A stretch of 36,969 nt of DNA from an uncultured Prevotella sp. (GCA_900320905.1 ONTZ01000031.1:1-36969); one strand, 5' to 3'; counted from the stretch's first letter, positions 16,816 to 26,576 are shown. Notes: generated by a model not told the origin, from the sequence alone. Numbers and translations are program-made.

Positions 16816-17706
16816 ATGACAAGACAAGAACTTATAAACCTGATTTTCAAAAAGCAGAGTTTCCTCTGCGTCGGTCTCGATACGGACATCAACAAGATTC
16901 CCCAATGTATCATCGACGAAGCAAAGAGTCACGATGGCGACGACTATATCTTCCGTGCCCTTTGTGAGTTCAATGCACTCATCATCGATGCTACAGCCCC
17001 CTATTGTGTTGCTTACAAACCCAATCTGGCTTTTTACGAGGCCTATGGTGTCGATGGCATACTGGCCTTTGAGGCCACCATCGATTACTTGAAAGAAGAA
17101 TACCCCAACCATTTTATCATTGCTGATGCTAAGCGCGGTGATATCGGAAATACGTCGAAAATGTACGCTAAGACCTTCTTCGAGCAGTACGATGTAGATG
17201 CCCTCACCGTCGCTCCATATATGGGCGAAGACTCCGTCACACCCTTCCTCGGCTATGAAGGCAAATGGGTCATCCTCCTTGCTCTTACAAGCAACAAGGG
17301 CTCGCAGGACTTCCAGATGACACCCCTTCATACGCCCCTCATCGGCAGATGGGGACCAGGCGTTTTCGAGGGTGAGCGTCTCTTCGAACGTGTACTGAAA
17401 ACCTCGCAGCAATGGGGAACGGAAGAAAATATGATGTACGTTGTGGGTGCTACTCAAGGCAAGATGTTTGAGGATATTCGTAGCATCGCGCCTCACCATT
17501 TCCTCCTTGTTCCAGGCGTCGGTGCCCAAGGAGGCTCATTAGAAGAGGTATGTAAATATGGCATGAACAAAGATTGCGGTCTTCTCGTCAATTCCTCTCG
17601 CGGTATTATTTATGCCTCTTCTGGTGAAGACTTCGTCGATGTTGCCGCCCAAAAGGCGCAGGAACTTCAGAAACAAATGGCTGAAGAACTGAAAAGGATT
17701 GCATGA
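16816..17706 (+). CDS. pyrF: Orotidine 5'-phosphate decarboxylase (type 2)
   Basis: PyrF converts OMP to UMP, the last step of de novo pyrimidine synthesis. The catalytic Asp-Lys array is visible as [13 protein letters not shown] near residues 101-113. [14 protein letters not shown] at the start and [11 protein letters not shown] plus [12 protein letters not shown] towards the end form the phosphate-binding region. At 296 residues it belongs to the longer type 2 family rather than the E. coli-like type. Its stop overlaps the following HD gene by 4 bases (ATGA). Confidence 0.96.
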   Translation: MTRQELINLIFKKQSFLCVGLDTDINKIPQCIIDEAKSHDGDDYIFRALCEFNALIIDATAPYCVAYKPNLAFYEAYGVDGILAFEATIDYLKEEYPNHFIIADAKRGDIGNTSKMYAKTFFEQYDVDALTVAPYMGEDSVTPFLGYEGKWVILLALTSNKGSQDFQMTPLHTPLIGRWGPGVFEGERLFERVLKTSQQWGTEENMMYVVGATQGKMFEDIRSIAPHHFLLVPGVGAQGGSLEEVCKYGMNKDCGLLVNSSRGIIYASSGEDFVDVAAQKAQELQKQMAEELKRIA

Positions 17707-18926
17707 ACAACCCTAAGATTATCAACGACCCGGTATTCGGGTTTATTAAGATACCTCGCGGATTGCTCTACGGCATTGTAGAGCATCCGTTGTTTCAACG
17801 ACTAAACCGTATCAACCAGTTGGGACTGGCCTCAGTAGTTTATCCTGGTGCCAGACACACCCGGTTCCAGCACTCGTTAGGTGCCTTCCACCTGATGACG
17901 GAGGCTGTGCGCTCACTACAGGAGAAAGGCAACTTCATCTTTGATTCTGAGTCAGAGGCCGTGGAGGCTGCCATCTTGATGCACGACATCGGACACGGAC
18001 CTTTCTCGCATGTCTTGGAAGACACGCTGATACATGGTATATCGCACGAGGATATTTCTCTACTGATGATGGAGGAAATCAACAAGACTTTCAACGGAGA
18101 ACTAAATCTCGCCATCAGCATATTCAAAGGCGACTACCCAAAGAACTTCTTGCACCAATTGATTTCGAGTCAGTTGGATATGGATCGTTTGGACTATTTA
18201 CGGCGCGACTCGTTCTATACAGGCGTAACGGAAGGAAATATCGGCAGTGCACGTATCATCAAGATGCTCAACGTGGTAGACGATTCTCTTGTAGTTGAGC
18301 ATAAAGGTATTTATTCGCTCGAGAATTATCTCACCACCCGACGGCTGATGTACTGGCAGGTATATCTGCACCGTACCTGTGTGGCCTACGAAAAGGTGCT
18401 GGTGAATATGCTCACCCGTGCCAAGAATCTGATACAGATGGGGCAGAAAGTGTTCGCCTCGCCTGCCCTATACTACTTCCTGATTAATGACGTGGATGAG
18501 GAATGGTTTGCAACGCACTCGGAGACATTGATGTATTACGGAGAACTGGACGACTCTGATATATGGAGTGCCATGAAAGCATGGAAGCACCATAACGACA
18601 AGATTCTATCGACACTGGCCACAGATATGCTCGACCGCAGAATCTTCAAGGTAGAGGTGCATGAGGAACCTATCTCTGAGACAAGAATACAGGAACTACA
18701 GGAGATGATTGCCCGGAAACTGCATATTCCCATTGGTGATGCCCACTACTTGATGAGTGTGAATACCATCTCAAAGGACATGTACAATGTGGAGGACGAC
18801 AGCATCACAATACTTTACAAAGATGGAACGATTCGCGATATTTCAGAGGCTTCAGAATTGCTAAATGTTCAATTACTTTCTAAAAAAATAAGAAAATATT
18901 ACCTCTGTTATCAGCGTTTTGAATAA
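17703..18926 (+). CDS. HD-domain phosphohydrolase (YwfO/SAMHD1-like)
   Basis: The 407-residue protein has the HD metal site: HTRFQHSLG near residue 53, [11 protein letters not shown] near 93-103, and [17 protein letters not shown] as the later Asp. This arrangement is that of the SAMHD1/YwfO group of dNTP triphosphohydrolases, not the RelA or GAF-HD types. A nucleotide substrate is inferred from family and from its coupling (4-base overlap) to pyrF. The extreme C-terminus overlaps the promoter region of lpxD. Confidence 0.88.
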   Translation: MNNPKIINDPVFGFIKIPRGLLYGIVEHPLFQRLNRINQLGLASVVYPGARHTRFQHSLGAFHLMTEAVRSLQEKGNFIFDSESEAVEAAILMHDIGHGPFSHVLEDTLIHGISHEDISLLMMEEINKTFNGELNLAISIFKGDYPKNFLHQLISSQLDMDRLDYLRRDSFYTGVTEGNIGSARIIKMLNVVDDSLVVEHKGIYSLENYLTTRRLMYWQVYLHRTCVAYEKVLVNMLTRAKNLIQMGQKVFASPALYYFLINDVDEEWFATHSETLMYYGELDDSDIWSAMKAWKHHNDKILSTLATDMLDRRIFKVEVHEEPISETRIQELQEMIARKLHIPIGDAHYLMSVNTISKDMYNVEDDSITILYKDGTIRDISEASELLNVQLLSKKIRKYYLCYQRFE

Positions 18927-18933
18927 TTTTTGC

Positions 18934-18941
18934 TATCTTTG
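18934..18941 (+). promoter_or_regulatory. -7 element (TATCTTTG) for the lpxD-lpxC/fabZ-lpxA cluster
   Basis: TATCTTTGCGG matches the TAnnTTTG element and lies 20 bases upstream of the lpxD ATG, in the 35-base gap after the HD gene. A TTG at 18919-18921 is too close (12 bases) to be a canonical -33 element. Confidence 0.65.
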
Positions 18942-18961
18942 CGGCATAAATTGTAAAGGAT

Positions 18962-20005
18962 ATGGAATTTACCGCTAAACAAATAGCTGAGATGATTGGT
19001 GGTCGTGTGGAAGGCAACGAACAGGCTACCGTGAATTCATTTGCAAAAATCGAAGAGGGAAAGCAGGGAGCCATCTCGTTTCTCTCGAATCCCAAATACA
19101 CCCATTATCTTTATGACACACAGTCGAGCGTAGTACTCATCAACGAAGATGTAGAATTGGAGAAACCTGTTGCTACCACATTAATTCGCGTGAAGAACGC
19201 CTACGAGAGTGTAGCCAGACTGTTGCAGATATACGAGTCGATGAAACCCCGTAAGACAGGAATAGACCCTCATGCCTACATTTCCGATAAAGCCACTGTC
19301 GGCAAGGATGTTTATATTGGTGCATTTGTTGTGATCGGTGATGGGGTCCTGATCGGTGACGGTACCCAGATCTATCCCCATACGGTGATTGGTGATGGTG
19401 TGACGATTGGTGATAAATGTACGCTCTTTCCGAACGTGACCATCTATCAGGGCTGCAAATTGGGAAATAATGTAACAATCCATGCGGGCAGCGTAATCGG
19501 TGCTGACGGCTTTGGCTTCGCACCCAACACCGAGGGCTATGACAAGATTCCGCAGATAGGAATCGTGGTCATTGAGGACAATGTGGAAATCGGTGCCAAC
19601 ACCTGTATCGACCGTTCAACGATGGGACAGACCGTCATCCATAAGGGCGTGAAGTTGGACAACCTGATTCAGGTAGCTCACAACTGTGAGATTGGCGAGA
19701 ACACGGTCATGTCGGCTCAAGTAGGTATGGCTGGCAGCACAAAGATTGGCAGTTGGTGTATGGTGGGCGGACAGGCAGGTTTTTCTGGCCATATCCATGT
19801 GGCAGATAAGACCTTCGTGGGAGCCCAATGCGGCGTGATTGGAAACACAAAGGGCGACGGAGAGCAGTTGATTGGTTCACCTGCCGTTAGCCCGAAAATG
19901 TACTTCAAGGCTCGCGCACTCGATGCCAAGTTGCCTGATATGTATCGGCAGATAGCCCAATTGCAGCGCGAAATTGATGAACTTAAAAAGAATAATAACA
20001 TATGA
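18962..20005 (+). CDS. lpxD: UDP-3-O-(3-hydroxyacyl)glucosamine N-acyltransferase
   Basis: LpxD adds the N-linked acyl chain in lipid A synthesis, using acyl-ACP. The 347-residue protein has an N-terminal uridine-binding domain ([29 protein letters not shown]) and a long left-handed beta helix of hexapeptide repeats such as [17 protein letters not shown]. The catalytic histidine is in [11 protein letters not shown] near residue 239. The C-terminus is a helical extension ([16 protein letters not shown]). The gene starts a cluster of lipid A genes, and its stop overlaps lpxC-fabZ by 4 bases (ATGA). Confidence 0.97.
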   Translation: MEFTAKQIAEMIGGRVEGNEQATVNSFAKIEEGKQGAISFLSNPKYTHYLYDTQSSVVLINEDVELEKPVATTLIRVKNAYESVARLLQIYESMKPRKTGIDPHAYISDKATVGKDVYIGAFVVIGDGVLIGDGTQIYPHTVIGDGVTIGDKCTLFPNVTIYQGCKLGNNVTIHAGSVIGADGFGFAPNTEGYDKIPQIGIVVIEDNVEIGANTCIDRSTMGQTVIHKGVKLDNLIQVAHNCEIGENTVMSAQVGMAGSTKIGSWCMVGGQAGFSGHIHVADKTFVGAQCGVIGNTKGDGEQLIGSPAVSPKMYFKARALDAKLPDMYRQIAQLQREIDELKKNNNI

Positions 20006-21384
20006 AGCAGAAAACACTGAAAGGCAGTTTCTCATTGTTTGGCAAGGGACTGCATACAGGTCTGAATTTGACAGTGACATTCAACCCCGCCCCAGAAAAT
20101 CACGGGTATAAAATCCAGCGTATCGACTTGGAGGGAGAACCCATCATCGACGCGATTGCAGAGAATGTGGTAGATACCCAGCGCGGTACCGTGCTCGGCA
20201 AGGGAGAAGCAAGGGTGTCAACCGTGGAGCATGGACTGGCAGCACTTTATGCCTTAGGAATCGACAACTGCCTGATGCAGGTGAACGGTCCAGAATTCCC
20301 CATTTTGGACGGATCGGCCATCCAATATGTTGACAAAATTAATGAGGTAGGTATCGAGGAGCAGAATGCACCCAAAGACTGGTACATAATCCGTAAGAAG
20401 TTAGAAGTAAAAGACGAGAAAACAGGTTCAAGCATAACAATTCTGCCCGACGATGAGTTCTCGCTCACTGTCATGTGCTCGTTTGAATCGAAGTTTATAA
20501 ACTCACAATTTGCCACCGTCAACAAGGTGGAGGATTTCCCAACCGAAATAGCCCCTGCTCGTACCTTTGTTTTTGTACGTGACATTGAGCCTTTATTGCA
20601 AGCGAACCTCATTAAGGGAGGCGACCTGGACAATGCTATAGTCATCTATGAGCGCCAGACCACACAGGAGCGTCTCGATATGTTGGCTGATATGCTACAC
20701 GTGGAGCACCGTGATGCCAACGACTTGGGGTATATCCAGCACAAACCACTGGTTTGGGAGAACGAGTGTACGCGTCATAAGTTGCTTGATATCGTCGGCG
20801 ACATGGCTCTCATAGGCAAGCCTATCAAGGGTCGTATCATCGCTACCCGTCCGGGACATAGCATCAACAACAAGTTTGCCCGTCTGATGCGGAAGGAAAT
20901 CCGCAAACACGAGATACAGGCCCCTTTTTATGATCCCAACGAAGAGCCTGTAATGGATGTGAACCGCATCCGTGAACTCCTGCCACACCGCTACCCCATG
21001 CAGTTGGTGGACAAGGTGATTTCTCTTGGTGCCACCACTATTGTCGGTATTAAGAACATCACCGCTAACGAACCTTTTTTCCAGGGACATTTCCCACAGG
21101 AACCCGTGATGCCGGGTGTCTTACAGATTGAAGCCATGGCTCAGTGTGGTGGACTTTTAGTACTGAACACCCTCGAAGAACCCGAACGCTGGAGTACGTA
21201 TTTCATGAAAATTGACGATGTGAAGTTCCGTCAAAAAGTGGTGCCTGGCGATACGCTTATTTTCAAAGTTGACCTACTCGCACCCGTTCGTCACGGTATC
21301 TCATCGATGAAGGGTTATATCTTCGTAGGTGACTCGGTTGTAGCAGAGGCTTCATTTACTGCTCAAATTGTTAAGAACAAATAA
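20002..21384 (+). CDS. lpxC/fabZ: Bifunctional LpxC deacetylase / FabZ dehydratase
   Basis: The N-terminal 300 residues are LpxC, the zinc deacetylase that commits UDP-acyl-GlcNAc to lipid [25 protein letters not shown] (zinc His) and [15 protein letters not shown] (zinc His and Asp). The C-terminal 145 residues are FabZ, the beta-hydroxyacyl-ACP dehydratase: [16 protein letters not shown], the catalytic His in [15 protein letters not shown] and the Glu in LQIEAMAQ. The fusion is established in Bacteroidota and links lipid A with fatty acid elongation. The total of 460 residues agrees. It starts in the lpxD stop and ends 3 bases before lpxA. Confidence 0.97.
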   Translation: MKQKTLKGSFSLFGKGLHTGLNLTVTFNPAPENHGYKIQRIDLEGEPIIDAIAENVVDTQRGTVLGKGEARVSTVEHGLAALYALGIDNCLMQVNGPEFPILDGSAIQYVDKINEVGIEEQNAPKDWYIIRKKLEVKDEKTGSSITILPDDEFSLTVMCSFESKFINSQFATVNKVEDFPTEIAPARTFVFVRDIEPLLQANLIKGGDLDNAIVIYERQTTQERLDMLADMLHVEHRDANDLGYIQHKPLVWENECTRHKLLDIVGDMALIGKPIKGRIIATRPGHSINNKFARLMRKEIRKHEIQAPFYDPNEEPVMDVNRIRELLPHRYPMQLVDKVISLGATTIVGIKNITANEPFFQGHFPQEPVMPGVLQIEAMAQCGGLLVLNTLEEPERWSTYFMKIDDVKFRQKVVPGDTLIFKVDLLAPVRHGISSMKGYIFVGDSVVAEASFTAQIVKNK

Positions 21385-21387
21385 CTT

Positions 21388-22161
21388 ATGGCTAATCAGA
21401 TACATCCCATGGCCGTTGTAGACCCTGAGGCAATCCTGGGCGACGGCAATGTCATTGGTCCCTTCTGCGTCATTGACAAGAACGTAATCATTGGCAATAA
21501 CAATCAATTTCTGAACAATGTAACCATTCATTATGGTGCCCGCATCGGCAACAACAACGAATTCTTCCCAGGAGCCTCAATCTCTACGAAGCCCCAAGAT
21601 TTGAAGTTCCAAGGTGAGGATACCACCTGTGAGATTGGCGACAACAACTCCATCCGCGAGAATGTTACCATTTCACGTGGTACAGCCTCAAAGGGTAAGA
21701 CTGTCGTAGGTAATGGTAATCTATTGATGGAAAATATGCACGTGGCACACGACTGTGTAATTGGAAATGGCTGCATCATCGGCAACTCCACAAAATTCGC
21801 AGGTGAGGTTGTTGTCGATGATTTCGCTATCATTTCCGCCACCTGTCTTTTCCACCAGTTCTGTCATGTGGGCAGTTACATCATGTTCCAAGGCGGCACA
21901 CGTACCAGCCAAGATATTCCCCCTTACGTCATTGCAGGAAAAGAGCCTGTGCGTTATGCCGGTGTGAACCTCGTAGGCCTGCGTCGTCGCGGTTTCTCCC
22001 GTGAGGCCATTGAGGCCATCCACGAGGCCTATCGTATCATCTATTCTCAGGGTGTGTTGAAGGACGGTGTGGCAATGGCTCGTGAGCAATTCCCCGATTC
22101 GAAAGAAGTGGAATATATCTGTTCTTTCATCGAAAACTCAAAACGCGGAGTCATCAGGTAA
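21388..22161 (+). CDS. lpxA: UDP-N-acetylglucosamine acyltransferase
   Basis: LpxA carries out the first acyl transfer of lipid A synthesis. The 257-residue protein is a left-handed beta helix of hexapeptide repeats (NVIGPFCVIDKNVIIGNNNQF) and holds the catalytic histidine in MHVAHDCVIGNG near residue 121. The C-terminal helical domain is typical (LRRRGFSREAIEAIHEAYRIIY). The enzyme follows lpxC-fabZ by 3 bases. The stop codon TAA is immediately followed by the miaA TTG start in the same frame. Confidence 0.97.
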   Translation: MANQIHPMAVVDPEAILGDGNVIGPFCVIDKNVIIGNNNQFLNNVTIHYGARIGNNNEFFPGASISTKPQDLKFQGEDTTCEIGDNNSIRENVTISRGTASKGKTVVGNGNLLMENMHVAHDCVIGNGCIIGNSTKFAGEVVVDDFAIISATCLFHQFCHVGSYIMFQGGTRTSQDIPPYVIAGKEPVRYAGVNLVGLRRRGFSREAIEAIHEAYRIIYSQGVLKDGVAMAREQFPDSKEVEYICSFIENSKRGVIR

Positions 22162-23058
22162 TTGGACAAAACGCTCATCGTTATCACAGGCCCCACAGCC
22201 GTCGGCAAGACGCGTCTCTGTATCGACATAGCCAAACATTTCGGCATCCCCATCATCAATGCCGATTCCCGGCAGATTTACAAGGAACTGAAAATTGGCA
22301 CGGCCAGTCCTACTGATGAAGAGAGACGTGAAGTAAAGCATTTTTTCGTCGGAACACTGAGTTTGGAGGATTATTATAATGCATCGCTCTATGAGCAACA
22401 GGTGATGGCACTACTCGAAACATTGTTTAAGACACACGACTATGCATTGATGTCAGGGGGGAGTATGATGTATATTGATGCGGTATGCAACGGTATCGAT
22501 GACATCCCGACTGTTGATGATGAAACTCGCAAAACAATGAAACGACGATTGGAGGAAGATGGTTTGGAGTGTCTCTGTGAGGAATTGCGACAACTCGATC
22601 CTGAGTATTACGAAATCGTTGACAGGAAGAACCCCAAACGGGTGGTACACGCCCTTGAAATCTGTACAATGACGGGCAAGACCTATACCTCATTCCGCAA
22701 ACGGGAGCAGAAACAACGGCCCTTCCGAATCATCAAAATAGGACTGAACCGCGAGCGTCAGGAACTTTATGAAAGGATCAATGTCCGCGTGGACGAGATG
22801 ATGGAGAATGGTTTGGGGGAAGAAGCGAAGGGACTGTATGGGCTAAAACATTTAAACGCCTTGAACACAGTTGGATATAAGGAATTGTTTGAGTATTTCG
22901 ATGGGCGATTGGCATTGGATGAAGCTATAGAACGCATCAAGGGAAACACCCGGCGGTATGCCCGGAAGCAACTGACATGGTACAAGAAAGACGAACAAAT
23001 GAAATGGTTTCATCCGAATCAGAAAGAGAATATCATTAACTACATATTATCTTTATAA
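22162..23058 (+). CDS. miaA: tRNA dimethylallyltransferase
   Basis: MiaA transfers a dimethylallyl group to A37 of tRNAs reading UNN codons. The 298-residue protein has the P-loop [10 protein letters not shown] at residues 9-18, [31 protein letters not shown] and the C-terminal [12 protein letters not shown], all typical of the family. It begins at a TTG codon directly abutting the lpxA stop and in the same frame; there is no ATG nearby at the correct position. Translational coupling with lpxA is therefore likely. The family commonly accompanies envelope genes in this lineage, but the functional link is unclear. Confidence 0.95.
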   Translation: MDKTLIVITGPTAVGKTRLCIDIAKHFGIPIINADSRQIYKELKIGTASPTDEERREVKHFFVGTLSLEDYYNASLYEQQVMALLETLFKTHDYALMSGGSMMYIDAVCNGIDDIPTVDDETRKTMKRRLEEDGLECLCEELRQLDPEYYEIVDRKNPKRVVHALEICTMTGKTYTSFRKREQKQRPFRIIKIGLNRERQELYERINVRVDEMMENGLGEEAKGLYGLKHLNALNTVGYKELFEYFDGRLALDEAIERIKGNTRRYARKQLTWYKKDEQMKWFHPNQKENIINYILSL

Positions 23059-23060
23059 TT

Positions 23061-25535
23061 ATGAAAGGGTTATTTGGTAAAGTCATCGGTTGGATAAAGG
23101 GCATATGGCCTTGGTATAAGAACCTGTACAAAGGACGTCCCTGGTATGTCAAGATATTAGTAGGTTTGGTTTCATTGGTGTCAGCGTTCTTTCTCTATCT
23201 AGGTGCTGTAGATACAAATTTCCTATGGCTCTTCGGTAAGTCGCCCTCTATGTCGACTATCAAAAATAAACGCCCGGCAGAGGCATCAATAATATATAGT
23301 GCTGACAATGTTCAGATAGGCAAGTATTTCAGTGAGAACCGAACCCCCGTAACTTACGAAGAGGTGAATCCTGTGTTTTGGAAGGCGCTGATTGACACGG
23401 AAGATGAACGTTTCTATAGTCATCACGGCATCGACTTTACCGCCTTTGCTGCTGTGGCCAAGGAGTACATCCTGCACCGAGATGCACGGGGAGCCTCCAC
23501 CATCACACAGCAGTTGGCCAAGAATCTCTTCCGTACACGAAGCGAATATTCCACAGGACTGTTAGGTAATATCCCCGGCATCAAGATGCTCATTATGAAG
23601 AGCAAGGAGTGGATTACGGCTTATAAACTGGAGTTCTTCTTTACCAAGGAAGAGATTCTGACGCAATATGCAAACACCGTAGACTTTGGCTCCAATGCCT
23701 TTGGCATCAAGACGGCCTGTAAGACCTATTTCAACTGCAAGCCTCAGGATTTGACCGCAGAGAATGCCGCCATTCTCGTGGGCATGCTCAAGGCCACCAC
23801 TTATTATAATCCACTTATCAACCCCGAAAACTCGTTGAAGCGCCGAAACATCGTACTCGACCTTATGCAGCAGCATGGCGACATCACTGCTGAAGTCTGC
23901 GACTCACTAAAAAAACTTGACATCAGGCTCGATTACAGTGTGGAGTCGGCCTATGATGGTGATGCCAACTATTTCCGCGAGGCAGTGGCTGATTATCTGA
24001 AAGATTGGTGCGAGGAATACTTCGATAACCGCAACGCTCTCTATACAGAGGGTCTGAAAATCTATACGACTATCGACACCCGGATGCAAAGGTATGCCGA
24101 GGATGCTGCCCTGAAACAGATGAAACAGGTGCAACAGACCTTCAATCAGCACTGGGGTAGCACTAACCCTTGGCAGGACGAACGCCATATTGAAATCAAG
24201 AATTTCATTGAGGACATTGCCAAGCGTCAGCCAGTCTATAAATACCTCTCTAAGAAATACAATGGTAATGAAGATTCCATCAACTTTTACCTGAACAAGC
24301 CTCATACTGTAAAAGTATTCGACTACGACAAGGGACAGGTAGAAAAAGAACTGTCAACTATGGACTCCATTCGTTATATGGTGCGCTTCATGCACTGTGG
24401 TTTCGTGGCAATGGAGCCCCAGACAGGCCACGTGAAGGCATGGGTAGGCGATATTGATTTTCGTTCGTGGAAATATGACAAAGTGACTGCGATGCGTCAG
24501 CCTGGTTCTACTTTCAAACTCTTCGTCTATACAGAAGCGATGAACCAAGGTGTTACTCCATGTGATACTCGCAAAGACGAATACTTCTCAATGAAAGTGA
24601 TGGATCATGGTAAGGAGGTGACATGGACTCCCACGAATGCCGACGGACACTTCTCCGGTGCATATATCACCCTAAAACAGGCCTTTGCCATGAGTATCAA
24701 TTCTGTCGCCGTTCGTCTTGGACAAGAGTGCGGCATTGATAATATTGTGAAGACGGCTCACGCAATGGGCATCAAATCTGAACTGAATGCCACACCCTCA
24801 CTGACGCTGGGTGCAAGCGACGTTAATCTGTTGGAATTAGTTAACTCCTATTGTACTCCAGTTAATAATGGTAAGCAGATAGGTCCCATCTTGGTGGCAA
24901 AGATTGAAGACCGCGACGGCAAGGTTATCTACGAGGCTCCGACGGAAGCACGTCAGGTCATTCCCACTCGTTCTGCTTTCCTTGTCCAGCAGTTGCTCAA
25001 GGGCGGCATGAGCGGCACAAGTTCCCGTCTAATGGGTTTTGTTGGATACGACAAGGCTGCAGATACAGACTTCGGTGGGAAGACTGGCACTTCCAACAAC
25101 CACTCTGATGCCTGGTTTGTCGGCACCACGCCAAAACTTGTCGTAGGTGCATGGGTAGGTGGCGAATACCGGAGTATCCATTTCCGAACAGGCATGCTTG
25201 GACAAGGTAACCGTACGGCATTGCCTATCTGTGGATATTTCCTTGGCTCTGTGCTCAACGATCCCACCTTCAAACAGTATCGTACACGCTTTGCTGTTCC
25301 ACATGATGTAGATCTACAAAGCAATCTCTACGATTGTGGCGGTTACTATCAGGCACCTGCTGACTCCGATTCTATCAGTACCGACTCGCTTGATTTCGAA
25401 GGTATTGATGAATATATAGAACTGGACGAAGAGGGAAATCCTATACAAAAGTCCATTGAGCCAACTGAGAATCCAGAGAAAAATCCAGAGCCGATAGAGG
25501 TACCTGATAACGAAGCAACCAAGGACGAAGATTGA
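23061..25535 (+). CDS. Class A penicillin-binding protein (PBP1A-like)
   Basis: This 824-residue bifunctional enzyme polymerises and cross-links peptidoglycan. It has one N-terminal membrane anchor (YVKILVGLVSLVSAFFLYLG). The glycosyltransferase domain carries DTEDERFYSHHGID (catalytic Glu near 113) and GASTITQQLAKNLF. The transpeptidase has the serine motif RQPGSTFKL near 478-486, SINSVAVRLG and KTGTSNNH near 673. The C-terminus is an acidic, proline-rich tail. It begins 2 bases after miaA and is the last gene of the cluster. The E. coli symbol mrcA is not used because orthology was not tested. Confidence 0.95.
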   Translation: MKGLFGKVIGWIKGIWPWYKNLYKGRPWYVKILVGLVSLVSAFFLYLGAVDTNFLWLFGKSPSMSTIKNKRPAEASIIYSADNVQIGKYFSENRTPVTYEEVNPVFWKALIDTEDERFYSHHGIDFTAFAAVAKEYILHRDARGASTITQQLAKNLFRTRSEYSTGLLGNIPGIKMLIMKSKEWITAYKLEFFFTKEEILTQYANTVDFGSNAFGIKTACKTYFNCKPQDLTAENAAILVGMLKATTYYNPLINPENSLKRRNIVLDLMQQHGDITAEVCDSLKKLDIRLDYSVESAYDGDANYFREAVADYLKDWCEEYFDNRNALYTEGLKIYTTIDTRMQRYAEDAALKQMKQVQQTFNQHWGSTNPWQDERHIEIKNFIEDIAKRQPVYKYLSKKYNGNEDSINFYLNKPHTVKVFDYDKGQVEKELSTMDSIRYMVRFMHCGFVAMEPQTGHVKAWVGDIDFRSWKYDKVTAMRQPGSTFKLFVYTEAMNQGVTPCDTRKDEYFSMKVMDHGKEVTWTPTNADGHFSGAYITLKQAFAMSINSVAVRLGQECGIDNIVKTAHAMGIKSELNATPSLTLGASDVNLLELVNSYCTPVNNGKQIGPILVAKIEDRDGKVIYEAPTEARQVIPTRSAFLVQQLLKGGMSGTSSRLMGFVGYDKAADTDFGGKTGTSNNHSDAWFVGTTPKLVVGAWVGGEYRSIHFRTGMLGQGNRTALPICGYFLGSVLNDPTFKQYRTRFAVPHDVDLQSNLYDCGGYYQAPADSDSISTDSLDFEGIDEYIELDEEGNPIQKSIEPTENPEKNPEPIEVPDNEATKDED

Positions 25536-25675
25536 CAAAATAGGATTTCATCGATAAAATTTCCAATTTCGTCGAGAAAAACAACCGATTGCACGAATAT
25601 TATGTTAAAATTTTATAAATTTGCACGTTGTGCGGGCGCACAGATTATGGAGATGGAAAATAGTTAGAAAAATGT

Positions 25676-25706
25676 TTGGCTGTTCCGAAAAAACTCCATA
25701 CCTTTG
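25676..25706 (+). promoter_or_regulatory. Promoter of the candidate small RNA
   Basis: TTG (25676-25678) and TACCTTTG (25699-25706) are separated by exactly 20 bases, the same arrangement as the tRNA promoter. It is about 270 bases from the next gene, and a hairpin terminator lies about 60 bases downstream. Confidence 0.8.
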
Positions 25707-25711
25707 CAAAC

Positions 25712-25801
25712 GTTATCCTGAAAACAATCTTTTTACCTTAGGAAGCTAATACCTATTGAAGATAAGGAGCGATTGCTTGCGAAAGTCGTCGCTTTATTTT
25801 T
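25712..25801 (+). ncRNA. Candidate small RNA upstream of rplU
   Basis: The segment runs from a consensus promoter to a hairpin with a U-rich tail and is about 90 nt. It has no start codon followed by a useful frame. Within it, CCTTA (25737-25741) can pair with TAAGG (25763-25767), and TTAG/CTAA can pair around GAAG as a competing small hairpin. Several Bacteroidales small RNAs have this layout, but I cannot assign an Rfam family by reading. It might instead be an attenuated leader of rplU. The exact ends are estimates. Confidence 0.5.
25768..25801 (+). terminator. Intrinsic terminator of the candidate small RNA
   Basis: AGCGATTGC (25768-25776) pairs with GTCGTCGCT (25785-25793) with one mismatch and G-U pairs, loop TTGCGAAA, followed by TTATTTTTG. 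The stem is moderate, so partial readthrough is possible. Confidence 0.6.
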
Positions 25802-25853
25802 GTCTACATGTGAAAAAGTTAAACTTTCCTAAAAGAAATCACAATGTTTATTT

Positions 25854-25874
25854 TTCAATGTTCAATGTTCAATA
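25854..25874. repeat. 7-bp tandem repeat (TTCAATG, 3 copies) before the rplU promoter
   Basis: TTCAATG, TTCAATG and TTCAATA are adjacent and end 7 bases upstream of the rplU -7 element, covering the region where a -33 element would be expected. Confidence 0.85.
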
Positions 25875-25881
25875 AAATTAG

Positions 25882-25889
25882 TACCTTTG
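25882..25889 (+). promoter_or_regulatory. -7 element (TACCTTTG) for rplU-rpmA
   Basis: TACCTTTGCACC matches the consensus and lies 87 bases upstream of the rplU ATG. The heptamer repeat replaces any clear TTG at -33. Confidence 0.75.
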
Positions 25890-25904
25890 CACCCCGATTA
25901 GAGT

Positions 25905-25950
25905 CCGTGGGGGCTGAGTGAAGTGTGTACGAACGTACACCGCCTCGCGG
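25905..25950 (+). promoter_or_regulatory. Structured 5' leader of rplU
   Basis: CCGTGGGGGC (25905-25914) pairs with GCCTCGCGG (25942-25950), with a single bulged G and two G-U pairs. Inside is a perfect hairpin GTGTAC-GAAC-GTACAC (25925-25940). The structure starts shortly after the expected transcription start and ends 26 bases before the ATG, the position expected for ribosomal-protein autoregulation. That role is inferred. Confidence 0.55.
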
Positions 25951-25976
25951 AAAAACCCTTTAATACAATATAAATA

Positions 25977-26294
25977 ATGTACGCAATTGTAGACATTCAG
26001 GGTCAGCAGTTTAAAGTGGAACAGGGACAGAAACTCTTCGTTCACCACATCAAAGATGCCGAAGAAGGCAAGACTGTTGAATTTGACAAGGTACTGCTCG
26101 TAGATGCTGACGGTGCAGTGACGGTAGGTGCTCCGACCGTAGAGGGAGCAAAAGTAGTATGTGAAGTTGTGAACCCGCTCGTAAAGGGCGACAAGGTGAT
26201 TGTTTTCAAGATGAAGCGCCGCAAGGACTCTCGTAAGCGTAACGGTCATCGTGAGCAGTTCACACAAGTTGAAGTTAAATCAGTAATCGCTTAA
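25977..26294 (+). CDS. rplU: Ribosomal protein bL21
   Basis: This 105-residue protein is a standard L21 of the large subunit: [48 protein letters not shown] and the basic RNA-binding end [21 protein letters not shown]. The length equals the usual 100-105. It is the first gene of the conserved rplU-rpmA pair and has a long folded leader. Confidence 0.98.
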   Translation: MYAIVDIQGQQFKVEQGQKLFVHHIKDAEEGKTVEFDKVLLVDADGAVTVGAPTVEGAKVVCEVVNPLVKGDKVIVFKMKRRKDSRKRNGHREQFTQVEVKSVIA

Positions 26295-26312
26295 AGTTAG
26301 GAGGACTTAGAA

Positions 26313-26576
26313 ATGGCTCATAAAAAAGGTGTAGGTAGTTCTAAGAACGGTCGCGAGAGCGCTGCTCAACGACTGGGCATTAAGATTTTCGGCGGTCAGC
26401 AGTGTGTGGCTGGTAACATCATCGTTCGCCAGCGCGGTACAAAGCACAATCCTGGTAACAACGTAGCCATCGGTAAGGATGACACCTTGTTTGCCCTCGT
26501 TGACGGAACAGTACAGTTCCACAAAGGCGCACGTAACAAGAGTGTTGTTTCGGTGATTCCCAACGCTGAGGCCTAA
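26313..26576 (+). CDS. rpmA: Ribosomal protein bL27
   Basis: The 87-residue protein is L27: [54 protein letters not shown]. The N-terminus begins directly with the mature AHKKG sequence, so the cleavable extension seen in Firmicutes is absent. A rare good Shine-Dalgarno-like AGGAGG lies ahead of the ATG at 26300-26305. A terminator follows. Confidence 0.98.
   Translation: MAHKKGVGSSKNGRESAAQRLGIKIFGGQQCVAGNIIVRQRGTKHNPGNNVAIGKDDTLFALVDGTVQFHKGARNKSVVSVIPNAEA

Larger units (their letters stand above)
25536..25976. other. 441-bp non-coding region between the PBP gene and rplU
   Basis: No convincing protein gene is present. The stretch holds a weak promoter-like TAAATTTG (25616-25623) followed by a short hairpin (25628-25643), a strong promoter with a candidate small RNA ending in a terminator (25676-25801), a 7-bp tandem repeat (25854-25874), the rplU promoter and a folded 5' leader. 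Confidence 0.8.

Noticed and set aside
25616-25643. A third promoter (TAAATTTG) with a hairpin directly downstream
   Set aside because: The nearest TTG is 24 bases away, outside the normal range, and no terminator follows; too weak to list as a separate feature.
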